Assembly (NCBI GenBank): GCA_020632995.1
Contig: JACKEN010000005.1
Span: forward strand, 372,001-436,000
Length of the DNA stretch: 64,000 bases
Origin: Deltaproteobacteria bacterium
Lineage (GTDB): Bacteria; Myxococcota; Kuafuiibacteriia; Kuafuiibacteriales; Kuafuiibacteriaceae
Direction of reading: 5' to 3'
The position numbers and the translations under genes are program-made. Position 1 is the first letter of the stretch. Each line of letters begins with the position of its first letter. Under the pieces are notes generated by a model that was not told where the DNA came from, ran no database searches, and saw nothing but the letters and a program-made list of their open reading frames with translations. Shown here in pieces: positions 50,104 to 59,640 of the stretch.

Positions 50104-51966
50104 ATGGGAAACGACAATCGAGGCATGATCCGAGCGCTGTCCGTAGCGCTGGGCACGACGCTCGCCGCGTGCGGCGCCGACAAGGGCAAGCCTGAGCTGG
50201 CCCAGGATCTGAGCCAGAGCATGGACGCGGTCGAAGCCGCGGGCGGCCGCTGGTCGCAGGTGAGCGTGTTCGAGAGCGCGCACCCGTACGCGGATGCGTT
50301 CCGCGACGGCTGGGAGGTGCGCGGGGGTACCGACGCGGTCGAGATGCGGGTGGTGCTCGAGCGCTTCGAGGTGGAGGCCGGCTACGACTTCGTGTCCGTG
50401 GGCGGCGCAGCCGGCGACGGGCAGACCTTCACCGGCGAGGCGAGCGGGCAGGAGCTCGTGCTGCCCGGCAACTACGTGCAGGTTCGCTTTCAGAGCGACG
50501 CCTCGGTGACCAAGTGGGGGTTCCGCATCCGCGTGTTCCAGCGCGCCGGGTGCACCTGCACCCGCATCCACAGCCCGGTCTGCGGCGCTGACGGCAACAC
50601 ATATCCCAACGAGTGCGAGGCCAGCTGCGCCGCGGTGCGGATGGCGCACCGCGGGGCGTGCCGAGCCGACGCGTGGCACACCGTGGGCCACGCCATGGCC
50701 TCCGAGCACCCGTATGCCGACGACCTCGAGCAGGTCTTCGAGCTCCGGGAGCCGGGCGCGACGAGCATCCGGGCGCACTTCAGCCGGGTGGACGTGGAGC
50801 GGGGCTACGACAAGATCCTGGTGCTCGACGCCGGCGATCAGGTGGTGGCGACCTACACCGGTACGCAAGAGGACTTTCACTCCGCGGTGGTCGAGGGCGA
50901 CACCCTGAAGATCAAGCTGGTGAGCGACTACTCGATCACCGGGTGGGGCTTCGAGGTGGACGCCTACGACGTGACCGGCGGCTGCGTCACCGACGCGGAG
51001 TGCGGCCCCGGCAAGGTCTGCGCCCCCACCCAGTGCCTGCGCGCGCCGTGCTTCGACGTGTGCACCGAGGGGCAGGTGGGCGCCTACCAGGACGTGAGCG
51101 AGGCCCAGCTCACCGCGCACCCCGCCGCCTTCGTGGGTCAGCGGGTGCGGGTGACGGCCGAGCCCACCGTGCGGGCGCTCTGCACCCGCCGCGCGTGCGC
51201 CGCCGACAACCCCTGCTGCAACGCGTGCTCCGGCGGCTTCACCATCGGCCAGGGCGTCAGCCTGCGCGACGCGATGGACCAGGCCTACAGCTGCCGCGGA
51301 GACGAGTGCGGCTGGGCCACCACCTGCCGCGAGTTCCGGCCGGAGGGGGCGGGCCGCTACACCTTCGAGGGCACGGTCCGGGTGGACGAGACGGGCGGCG
51401 TCGCCCTCCTCGTGGACAGCTTCCAGGCCGCGGAGTGCCAGCGGAGCGGCTGCGCGGGCCAGGCCTGCGGCAACAGCCCCGGCATGATCACCACCTGCGA
51501 CGCGCGCCCCGAGTACGCGTGCTATGGCAACACCGCTTGCGAGGTGCAGGCGACCGGGCACTGCGGCTTCACCGAGACCCCCCAGCTCGCCGCCTGCCTC
51601 GACGGCGCGTCGGCCAGCGCGTTCCACGCGGTGGACGTGCCGCTGGCCATCCCGGACGACTCCGAGGTCGGGGTGAAGAGCGAGGTCACGGTGGCCAGCG
51701 CGGGCGCGGTGGAGCGGGTCACCGTCTCCCTCGATGTCCGGCACAGCTACCGGGGCGACCTGGTGGTGACGCTCCGCTCGCCGCAGGGCACCGAGGTGAA
51801 GCTGCACGACGGTGAGGGCGGCAGCGCCGACGACCTGGTGATCCTGGATCGGGAGCTCGCGGAGCTGAGCGGTGAGGCGCGCGCGGGCACCTGGCAGCTC
51901 CACGTCCGCGATCGCTACGCGCAAGACGTGGGCACCCTCGAGGGCTGGTCGCTGACCTTCCGCTGA
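50104..51966 (+). CDS. Lipoprotein with CUB-like domains, a Kazal domain and a P/Homo-B-like domain
   Basis: This 620-residue surface lipoprotein (lipobox LAAC, cysteine 23) has a striking order: CUB-like strand domain (about 40-140, starting FESAHPYADAFRDGWEV), a Kazal-type serine-protease-inhibitor domain (CTCTRIHSPVCGADGNTYPN through about residue 185), a second CUB-like domain that repeats the first (SEHPYADDLEQVFEL), two cysteine-rich regions, and a C-terminal domain resembling the P domain of proprotein convertases (VERVTVSLDVRHSYRGDLVV, GTWQLHVRDRYAQDVGTLEG). Inhibitor plus binding modules suggest defence against, or control of, secreted proteases. The ATG lies 290 bases from the divergent gene. 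Confidence 0.72.
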   Translation: MGNDNRGMIRALSVALGTTLAACGADKGKPELAQDLSQSMDAVEAAGGRWSQVSVFESAHPYADAFRDGWEVRGGTDAVEMRVVLERFEVEAGYDFVSVGGAAGDGQTFTGEASGQELVLPGNYVQVRFQSDASVTKWGFRIRVFQRAGCTCTRIHSPVCGADGNTYPNECEASCAAVRMAHRGACRADAWHTVGHAMASEHPYADDLEQVFELREPGATSIRAHFSRVDVERGYDKILVLDAGDQVVATYTGTQEDFHSAVVEGDTLKIKLVSDYSITGWGFEVDAYDVTGGCVTDAECGPGKVCAPTQCLRAPCFDVCTEGQVGAYQDVSEAQLTAHPAAFVGQRVRVTAEPTVRALCTRRACAADNPCCNACSGGFTIGQGVSLRDAMDQAYSCRGDECGWATTCREFRPEGAGRYTFEGTVRVDETGGVALLVDSFQAAECQRSGCAGQACGNSPGMITTCDARPEYACYGNTACEVQATGHCGFTETPQLAACLDGASASAFHAVDVPLAIPDDSEVGVKSEVTVASAGAVERVTVSLDVRHSYRGDLVVTLRSPQGTEVKLHDGEGGSADDLVILDRELAELSGEARAGTWQLHVRDRYAQDVGTLEGWSLTFR

Positions 51967-51973
51967 GCGACGG

Positions 51974-54776
51974 CTACTCGGGCTGCCCCTCGCCGCGAGG
52001 GCGCGGCATCCGCACCTTCGTCTCGCCGAACACCGGCACCCACCGCTCGGTCTTCTCCGAGCTCTCGCTCAGCTTCTCGACCGTGACCTTGCGGAACCCG
52101 GTCTGGACCTCGACCGCCACCGGCGTCACGCCGATCTCCTTGTCGTCCACGTAGACGGTGGCGTTGGAGGGCCCGACGATGCTCAGGCGCGCCACCTGCA
52201 CCGGGGGACGCCGCGTGAGAGTCTGCGGATCCGTGCCGCCGAGGCGGGGGCAGCGCACCAGCCACGCGCCGGGGCGGCCCTTGGCGCGCACCACCGCGGC
52301 GCCGGGCACGCTGTGCCTGCTACCGGCCGGCCGCACGTCGGCCGCCACCCCCTCGAGGTCCATGGGGTCCTTCATCGCGAGGGTCATCTCGCACGGGGCG
52401 GCCTTGTCGAGCGGGACGAGGTCGGTGCGGATGCGGCCGCGGACCGGCAGCGCCACCCGCTGGGGCTCGTGACCGTCCGCTGCAACCAGGATTGCGGCGT
52501 CCATGCCCGGGGGCACGAGGAAGCGCATCGGGGTGCGGCCGAGGGGGCGCCCGTCGCCTTCGCCCACCACCACCGCGCTGGCGGGCGAGGCCTGCAGGAG
52601 CACCTCGTTGGCCGGGGTCGCCACGTACTCCACCGGATCCCCCGCCACCTGGGTGGCGTTGGGGCCCTCCAGGATCACCGGCTGGGCGCTCTGGAAGTGG
52701 TTGAGGGCGGCCGCGGCGAGGCCACCCGCGACGAAGAAGCCGATGGCGCCCGGGATCAGGTGCCGCCGGCCCGATGGGGTGGGCGCGGGCGCGGGGGGCG
52801 CGGACGGGGCCGGCCGCGGGGCGGCAACCCGGGCTCATGGAGGGGGGCAGTGAGCGCGGCACCAGGGCCCCCGCCGGCACCGCGGGGGCGGGCGGAGCGC
52901 CGAGCGGGGGCGGGGCCAGCCCGGGCGCGTTGGCCAGGGTCGGGCCGGCCGGGATCGCGAGCGCACCCTGCGCCGGCGGATCCAGGTCGTGGGTCAGCGG
53001 GCGACCCTCCTGGGCGGCGGGGGGCAGGGCAAGAGGACCCGCCACGGGCCCCGCTGGAGGCGGCGCCGCCGGGACCGGCTTGGGCGCCGAGGGCAGCGCC
53101 ATCGACGTGTCGGGGCCGAGGGTGCGCCCCTTCGGGACCTGCAGGCCCTCCGACACCTCCGGCGGCGGGGGCGTCGCCCCGCTCGGCCCGACCTTGGGGG
53201 GCGGGAGCATCCCCGGCAGGTCCGCGGTGGCCCGCAGGCCGGTGGGGTCGTTGATGATCCGCACCCCCACCACGGTGCCGCGGGGCCCCATGGGCGAGGT
53301 GGCGGGGGGCAGCCGCGGCTGGTTGCCCCGGTTCTGGGTCGGATCGAAGGGCGGGTCCTTGCGCGCGCGGTCCCACGCGGTGCGCGGCCCCGCCGGATCC
53401 CGGCGCGGGCCGATCTCGTCCATGGTGGGGAACTCGTCGGCCCCCTCCAGCTCGGACAGGGGCACGTCCTGGAGGGTGGCCTCGCTCGAGGCGTCCACCG
53501 CCCGCTGGTCCACCACGGTCTGGGTGAACGCGACCCCCTTCAATGGGCGGTGCGCCGGGCGCTTGAGGTCGAGCTGGGTCTCGCCCTCCCCGCTGTCCAG
53601 GGTGCTCGGCGCCCGGATGGTCGTGACCTTCGCGGCCTCGGCCGCGCGCTCCCGGGCGAGCTCCTCCTCCGCCTTGCGCTTGAGCTCGTTGGGGAAGGGC
53701 ACCCGCACCGTGGCGAGGTCCCGCTCCTCGGGGGCGGAGCGTCGGCCCTCGGGCAGCGGCCGGGGCGGCCGATCGTCGCCCACCGGGGATGGGAACGCGC
53801 TCTCCGCCCTGCTCGACGGGGTGGCCGGCTCATCGCCCGCCTTCATCTCGGGCGAGGTATCCAGCTCGAGGCTGTCCGAGTCCTCCTCCTCGTGCTCCTC
53901 GTCTTCCTCCTCGGCCGCCTCCTCGGGGGCGGTGATGGGCTGGCCCGGCTCGGGGAGGCCGTCCGGCCCCTCCGGATCCAGCGCGAGGGTCGGGAGCTGC
54001 TCGAGGTCGGCGCTCGCCCCCAGGGTGGCGTCCAGGGCCTCGAGCTCCAGGAGGGCCTGCTCGGCCGACGGGTAGCGCGCCTCGAGCTCCTGCGCGGCGA
54101 GGCGTTGCAGGATGGCTTGCAGGGGCGCGGGCACGCTGGCGAGCCCGGCGGACAGCTCGATGAGCGCGCGTCCGGCCCGCCAGAGGTCCCCCGCCGCGCT
54201 CGGCTCGGCCTCCTCGGGGGCGGTGACGGCGGGGGCGAGCGCCGGGTCCAGGCCGTCGGCGGGGAGGTGCAGGGGGAGACCCATCACCGCCACCGGGTGC
54301 TTGGGGCTGGCCACCACCGCGGAGGCAGAGAGCAGGGGATCCAGGCGGCCCGCCGCGTGGCGGGCGCGGAGCCGCTCCAGGAGCGCGGTGGCGGCGCGGC
54401 TCAACGCGTCGGCGGAGTCGACGTGGGGGCGCGGGGCGTCGGCGCCCTCCACCCAGGGCAAGACCCAGAACGCCACCGTGCCCAGCCCCGGGAGCGCGGC
54501 CGCGCCGTGGGCGAGCGGGGCGCTCTCACCGGACTCCACCAACAGCGCGGTGGCCCGGGCCAGCATCTGCACGTAGTCGGCCTCGGCCGCCTCGGCCTCG
54601 GCCCCCTGGGCTGGACGGAGGGGCACGAGCTGCAGGAGCACCCGGCCCTCCGGCTCGCCTCGGCCCTCGGCCAGGATCATCCCGGGGGCGCGGACCAGCT
54701 CTCGCACCCGGGCGTAGCCGCCCAGCGTGGGGCTGCTCGACTCACTCGCGTCATTTTGGGAGGGGCCCTGGGCCAT
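51974..54776 (-). CDS. Pseudokinase-like membrane protein with PEGA domains, one frame break
   Basis: Residues 1-250 resemble a Ser/Thr kinase that has lost its catalytic motifs: only C-lobe features remain (LWRAGRALIELSAGLASVPA, QAILQRLAAQELEARYPSAEQALLELEAL). An acidic, then Pro-rich, region of about 400 residues follows. Near 52828-52836 (a CCCGGG run) the frame breaks; in the other frame come a membrane helix (LIPGAIGFFVAGGLAAAAL) and two PEGA-like domains (PLGRTPMRFLVPPG; TVYVDDKEIGVTPVAVEV). The whole is about 930 residues. ATG 54776 has TATGGT 12 bases upstream. Probably a kinase-like signalling scaffold. Confidence 0.65.
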
Positions 54777-54839
54777 GGCGAGGCCGCCACCATACCCCAT
54801 CGAGCGCGTGGCAGCACATCGAAGCCGGGTCGAGGGGCG

Positions 54840-56591
54840 TCACCGCGCGTCGGGGTGGCGGTGCGACCACTCGGTATCGACCGGGATCGGGCCCTCCACC
54901 ACCTCCTGGGTGCCGTCGGGCCACCACACCTCGAGCAGGGCCACCTCGGCCTCGCCGAGCCCGAAGTGGAGCGCGAGGTCGTGGCCGGAGCCGTTGCTGG
55001 AGCCCGCGTGGACCTCCTGCATCAACAGCACCCCGTCGGTGCGGGTGAGGTAGACGCGGGTGCCCACCGCGTCGCGGTTCACCCCGCCGCCGCCCACCAG
55101 GCGGACGCGCGTGTAGTGCCGCTCCGCCCGCAGCGCGGTCAGGTTGCCGAACACCCGGTAGCCGTGGACGCTCCCGCCCACCACGAGGTCGAGGCCGCCG
55201 TCCGCGTCCACGTCCCCCATCGCCACCCCGACGGTGTGGCGGGGGTATTCGGCGCCCAGCTCGTCCTGCGGCACCGGGGTGAAGCGGCCGCGGCCGTCGT
55301 TGTCGAAGAGGCGGTTCGGGTTGTCGAGGCCGTAGGCCACCCCCACCGCGAAGTACAGGTCGAGGTCGCCGTCGTTGTCGTAGTCGAACAGGACGGTGCC
55401 CCAGCTCGTGTTCTCATCGACGATGCCGCGCTCCACCGCGACCTCCTCGAAGCGGGTGTCGCCGCGGTTGAGGAGCAACTTGGGTTGACCGGTGTTGGTG
55501 ACGAAGAGGTCGAGGTCGAGGTCGCCGTCCACGTCGCCCACCGCGAGCCCCATCGCCTCCATGCGCAGATCGACCCCGGCCTCCTCGGCCCGCTCGGTGA
55601 AGCACCAGCCGTGGCAGCCCGGCCCGTCGTTCCGGTAGAGCACGTTGCGGTTCATCGGCAGGCCGTGATCACGGGGGCCATCGAACCCCTTGTCGTTGGC
55701 GACGTAGAGATCGGGGTCGCCGTCCGCGTCGTAGTCGAACCACACCGCGGCGTAGCCGGAGCCGTCGGTGTGCTCCACCCCCAGCATCGTGGTCATGTCG
55801 CGAAAGCGGCCTTGCCCTCGGTTCTCGAACAGGCGGTCCGTGGCCTGGTGCCACAGGTCCATGTCCTGGCACTCCACGCACCACCAGTTCACGAGGTAGA
55901 GGTCGAGGTCGCCGTCGTTGTCGTAGTCGGCGAACGCGGCCGACTGCCCCTTGCCCGGGTCTCCCAGGCCGGAGGTCTCGGTGATGTCGGTGAAGCCGGC
56001 GTCGCCGTCGTTGCGGAACAGGACGTTGGGCCCCAGGTTCAGGACGTAGAGATCCGGGTCTCCGTCGTCGTCGACGTCCGCGAAGATCGCGCCGCCGCTG
56101 ATCGCGGTGTCGAGGGCCACCTGGTCGAGGAAGCGCGACACCCGGAACGTCCCGTCGCCGTTCCCCTCGTACAGGTAGTTCGAGCCGTGGGTGTTGGTCA
56201 CGTAGAGGTCGAGCACCCCGTCGCCGTTCACGTCCGCGAAGGCCTGCCCGGTGGTGTAGTAGTCGGGTTGGTCCGCGTGCCCGCAGTGCACGCCGGAGAG
56301 GCGGGTCACGTCCATGAAGCGCGTGTCGGGCAGGCTCGCCAGGGGGCCCCAGCTCGAGACCTCGGGCGCGCCGGGGTCCACGCCGGGGTCGGTGGGCCGG
56401 CCGAGCCGCATCGGGGGCTCGGTGCCGTCGGTGCCGGGCGTCGGCGAGGTGGTCGAGGGCCCGTGGGGCGCCGGGGCGCCGATCGGGGCCTCGGTGCACG
56501 CGAGGCCGCTCAGCACCAGGCCCATGGACCAGGCGGGCCAGAAGGCCCGGGTTCGCTCCGCGCCGCGCGCGTCGTGCTCGTCCCTCCGCAC
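54840..56591 (-). CDS. VCBS/FG-GAP-repeat protein with ASPIC/UnbV C-terminal domain
   Basis: This 583-residue exported protein has an N-terminal signal (RRDEHDARGAERTRAFW then MGLVLSGLAC, a weak lipobox). Six to seven FG-GAP/VCBS repeats follow, each with calcium-binding FADVNGDGVLDLYVTN-type loops (also FADYDNDGDLDLYLVN, VGDVDGDLDLDLFVTN), making a beta propeller. It ends in an ASPIC/UnbV-like domain (VGTRVYLTRTDGVLLMQEVH, LLEVWWPDGTQEVVEGP). Such CRTAC1-like proteins are surface calcium-binding proteins of unknown ligand. The start is GTG 56591. Confidence 0.85.
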   Translation of the reverse strand: MRRDEHDARGAERTRAFWPAWSMGLVLSGLACTEAPIGAPAPHGPSTTSPTPGTDGTEPPMRLGRPTDPGVDPGAPEVSSWGPLASLPDTRFMDVTRLSGVHCGHADQPDYYTTGQAFADVNGDGVLDLYVTNTHGSNYLYEGNGDGTFRVSRFLDQVALDTAISGGAIFADVDDDGDPDLYVLNLGPNVLFRNDGDAGFTDITETSGLGDPGKGQSAAFADYDNDGDLDLYLVNWWCVECQDMDLWHQATDRLFENRGQGRFRDMTTMLGVEHTDGSGYAAVWFDYDADGDPDLYVANDKGFDGPRDHGLPMNRNVLYRNDGPGCHGWCFTERAEEAGVDLRMEAMGLAVGDVDGDLDLDLFVTNTGQPKLLLNRGDTRFEEVAVERGIVDENTSWGTVLFDYDNDGDLDLYFAVGVAYGLDNPNRLFDNDGRGRFTPVPQDELGAEYPRHTVGVAMGDVDADGGLDLVVGGSVHGYRVFGNLTALRAERHYTRVRLVGGGGVNRDAVGTRVYLTRTDGVLLMQEVHAGSSNGSGHDLALHFGLGEAEVALLEVWWPDGTQEVVEGPIPVDTEWSHRHPDAR

Positions 56592-56626
56592 CCAGCCCTC
56601 AGGGGTAGCATGCTCGGTCAGGGATC

Positions 56627-56641
56627 GTATAGGGCGTATAC
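56627..56641. promoter_or_regulatory. Palindromic GTATA/TATAC element in the VCBS gene promoter region
   Basis: GTATAGGGCGTATAC has perfect five-base arms and lies 36 bases upstream of the VCBS gene's GTG. On the minus strand it gives two TATACG copies, either of which could be a -10 element. It may be an operator. Confidence 0.35.
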
Positions 56642-56654
56642 CCTGTGAGCGCGG

Positions 56655-58766
56655 TCAGCGCTGACGTCGGCGGTGGATCTCACGCAAGGTGCCGAAGAGC
56701 CCCGGCACCTCGAGCAGCCCCTCCAGCGGGTATTGGCAGCGGGTCTGCCAGTTGGGGTGCTCGGTCACCGTGCCGGGGACGTTCTGGGCCTGGGTCTCGC
56801 CCCACAGGTCCTCGAGGTTCACGAGCAGGAGCCGGACGTCGCTCGACGCCGCGAGGTTGAGGGCCCCGCCCAGCACGTCGGCGGTGCGGGTGGCCTCGCC
56901 GAGCACGTGGTGGTCCTGGAGGTAGCCGATCACCGCCTCCTTCAGCGGGCCGCGGCCCGCCCGCTCCGCCTCGGCCTCCTGGGGCGAGGTGTGGCCGAGG
57001 GCCACCCGGGTGTCGATGTCCTTGCCCTCCCAGAAGCTCGCGAAGGTCGGCGTGTCGTGGGTGTTCACGCTCGCCACCGCCTGGGCGGGGGGCTCGGCCA
57101 CCGCGCGGGCCCGGTCCGGCTGCAAGGCAAACTGCATCACGTACATCCGGAGCAGCCGGTGGCGATCCATCGCGGCGCGGACCTCGTCCGGCACCGTGCC
57201 GAGATCCTCACCGATGATGAAGCACCGCTCGCGGTGCGACTCGATGGTGAGGATCGCGTAGAGCTCCTCGGCCCGGTACTGGATGTACACGCCCTGGCTG
57301 CCCGGCATCCCGTGGGGGATGCAGAACAGGCGGTGCAGGCCCATCACGTGATCCACCCGCAGGGCCCCCGCGCACGCCATCTGCTGCTTGATGCAGGCGA
57401 TGACGTAGGCGTAGCCCGACGCGCGCACCGCGTGGGGCGACAGGGGCCGGAAGCCCCAGTCCTGGCCGCCCGCGAACAGGTCGTCGGGCGGCGCGCCGGC
57501 CGAGGCGGCCGAGAGGAACTGGTCGCGGTACGCCCAGGCGTCGAAGCCGTCGGGGTGCACGCCGAGCGGCATGTCGAGGTAGAGGCCTCCGCCGTCGGCC
57601 GAGGCGCGGGCGGCCAGCGCCTCGACCTGCTGGGCCATCCGCACCTGCACGTAGGCGTGGTAGCGGAACGCGGCCTCGTCGAGGTCGGCGTCGGTGACCC
57701 CGGCCGGCCCCGCCTTGAGGGCCTCGGGCCAGCCGTGCCAGGAGTCGCCGCGCTGCTCCACCACCGCGCGGAAGCGGGCGTACTCCACCAGCCGCGGCTG
57801 GCTGGCCAGCGCCGCCTCGAGCTCGGCCCGGTGGGGGCTGTCGGCGGCGAACGCGTGCTCGGCCAGCGGCGCGAGCACCGAGCGGACGAGGGCCATGGCG
57901 CCGACGTGGTCCGCGTTGCTGCGGGCGCGCAGGGCCTCCGCCTCGGCCTTGAACTCAGCGCTCTCCATGCGGGCCCGCGCGGGGGCGCAGCTGGCCAGCT
58001 CCGGGAGCCGCTCGAGGTCGAGGTACAGCTCGTTCCAGAACAGCCGGCTCACCGGGGTGTAGGGGCTGGGCGAGGCCAGCTCCCGCAGGAACGTCGAGGT
58101 GAGGGGGAGGGTGCCGACCACGTGGCCGCCCAGCTCCGCCGTGAAGTCGATGAGCCGCTCGAGCTCGGCGAGGCCGCCCACCCCGAGGTCGGTGGCGGAG
58201 CGCAGGGCGTAGGTCGGGGCGAAGACGCCCCAGTGCCGCGGGGTCTCGGGCAGCCACGCCGCCTCGGGCGCGGCGAAGAGCGCCGCCTCGTGGCGGGCCC
58301 CCGCGAGCTCGACCGCCAGCCGGTGGTAGCCGAAGGGCAGGTTGCGCCCCAGCCCGAAGTGGACCCGGACGAAGCGCTGCCCCTCCACCTCGTGTGCCGC
58401 GTCCCGGGCGAGGGTGGACAGATCCTGGCTGAGCTCGAAGCGCTCGCCGCCCTCCAGGGTCACGGTGGCGAGGAGCGGCCCGCTCACCGCGTCGGCCGGG
58501 AGCTGCAGGGTGACCTGCGGCGCCTCGTCGCCCCACGCCACGAGCACCGGCTCCAGCACCCGGTGGGCCAGCTCGAGCCGGCGGGCCACCAGGGCGGCCG
58601 GGACATCCTCGAGGGCGCGCACCGGCGCCCCGAGCTGGGGGAGGAGGGCGAGCAGGGCCCCGTCACTCGCGACGAAGGTGGCGCCCTTGATGTCGAAGTA
58701 GGAGAGCTGGATGTCGTAGAGACGCGCGAGCGCCTCGAGGTCTTGTCGCAGGTCGGCCACGCGCAT
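56655..58766 (-). CDS. malQ: 4-alpha-glucanotransferase (amylomaltase), GH77
   Basis: This 703-residue GH77 enzyme transfers alpha-1,4-glucan chains in glycogen/maltodextrin metabolism. Seen: WGVFAPTYALRSATDLGVGG, SPSPYTPVSRLFWNELYLDL, the nucleophile region LRVDHVMGLHRLFCIPHG, the acid/base IIGEDLGTVP and the third acid NTHDTPTFASFW. The extra N-terminal 160 residues with strands fit the long E. coli-type MalQ. It is followed upstream by rpiA 64 bases away on the same strand. Confidence 0.93.
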   Translation of the reverse strand: MRVADLRQDLEALARLYDIQLSYFDIKGATFVASDGALLALLPQLGAPVRALEDVPAALVARRLELAHRVLEPVLVAWGDEAPQVTLQLPADAVSGPLLATVTLEGGERFELSQDLSTLARDAAHEVEGQRFVRVHFGLGRNLPFGYHRLAVELAGARHEAALFAAPEAAWLPETPRHWGVFAPTYALRSATDLGVGGLAELERLIDFTAELGGHVVGTLPLTSTFLRELASPSPYTPVSRLFWNELYLDLERLPELASCAPARARMESAEFKAEAEALRARSNADHVGAMALVRSVLAPLAEHAFAADSPHRAELEAALASQPRLVEYARFRAVVEQRGDSWHGWPEALKAGPAGVTDADLDEAAFRYHAYVQVRMAQQVEALAARASADGGGLYLDMPLGVHPDGFDAWAYRDQFLSAASAGAPPDDLFAGGQDWGFRPLSPHAVRASGYAYVIACIKQQMACAGALRVDHVMGLHRLFCIPHGMPGSQGVYIQYRAEELYAILTIESHRERCFIIGEDLGTVPDEVRAAMDRHRLLRMYVMQFALQPDRARAVAEPPAQAVASVNTHDTPTFASFWEGKDIDTRVALGHTSPQEAEAERAGRGPLKEAVIGYLQDHHVLGEATRTADVLGGALNLAASSDVRLLLVNLEDLWGETQAQNVPGTVTEHPNWQTRCQYPLEGLLEVPGLFGTLREIHRRRQR

Positions 58767-58830
58767 TCCCTGCTTCGCGTTGCAGCAGGTCGGCGCTCGG
58801 ATGTCCAGGGATTCGTGTCTCGACTTTGAG

Positions 58831-59541
58831 TTACGACTCAGATGGGGACCGCTCGGGCGCGCGGATCACGTCCACTCCGCCGTCGCGCCCCACCAGCAGG
58901 ACGTCGGCCATGCCCACGAAGAGCCCGTGCTCGACCACCCCGGGGAGATCGGCGAGGGCGCGGGCGAGGCCCGCGGGCTCCTCGATCGGGCCGAAGTCGC
59001 AGTCGAGGATCAGGTTGCCCTCGAGCGTGCGGTACGCGCCCCCGCCGGACTGACGCAGGGTGGGCTCGCCGCCCAGCTCACCGATCTGGCGGATCAGCGG
59101 GCGCCGCGCGGCCTCGATGATCTCGACCGGGAGCTTGAAGGCGCCGAGCACGCTCACCACCTTGCTGCTGTCCGCGATCACCACCATCTGGCGGCTGGCC
59201 GCGGCGACGATCTTCTCGTGCAGGAGCTGGCCGCCGCCGCCCTTGATCAGGTTGAGCTCGGGGTCCGCCTCGTCCGCGCCGTCGATGACGAGATCGAGCT
59301 CGTCGACGTCGTCGAGGGTGCACAGCGGGATCCCGTAGGAGGCGGCGATCTCTCGGGTGCGGGCCGAGGTCGGCACCGCGCCCGCGATCTGCAACCCCTC
59401 TTGCACCTGGGCCCCGAGGGCGTGGACCATCAGCTCCGCGGTGGAGCCCGAGCCCAGCCCGAGCCACATCCCGGGCTGCACGAAGCCCAGCGCGGCCTCG
59501 GCCGCGAGGCGTTTCTCGGTGGCGGGATCGCGTGCGCTCAC
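58831..59541 (-). CDS. rpiA: Ribose-5-phosphate isomerase A
   Basis: This 236-residue enzyme interconverts ribose-5-phosphate and ribulose-5-phosphate in the pentose phosphate pathway. Motifs: LGLGSGSTAELMVHALG (phosphate binding), VIDGADEADPELNLIKGGGG (catalytic Asp and Lys region) and HEKIVAAAS. GTG at 59541 has GGAAG upstream and matches the family start; TTG 59580 is less likely. With malQ next to it, this forms a small sugar-metabolism pair. A GCAA-N6-TTGC copy is at 59391. Confidence 0.93.
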   Translation of the reverse strand: MSARDPATEKRLAAEAALGFVQPGMWLGLGSGSTAELMVHALGAQVQEGLQIAGAVPTSARTREIAASYGIPLCTLDDVDELDLVIDGADEADPELNLIKGGGGQLLHEKIVAAASRQMVVIADSSKVVSVLGAFKLPVEIIEAARRPLIRQIGELGGEPTLRQSGGGAYRTLEGNLILDCDFGPIEEPAGLARALADLPGVVEHGLFVGMADVLLVGRDGGVDVIRAPERSPSES

Positions 59542-59640
59542 GGGCTTCTTCCGCTCTCGCCCGGCCGCCTGCCGCCCCAAGGGGCGCGGCTCGGAGATGC
59601 CGGGCTCGATCCGGAGCCTGTACGAGATGGGGCCCTCCGT

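Noticed and set aside
58827..58840. TGAGT-TACG-ACTCA dyad at the end of rpiA as a terminator
   Set aside because: The stem is only five base pairs and no T-run follows on the transcribed strand.
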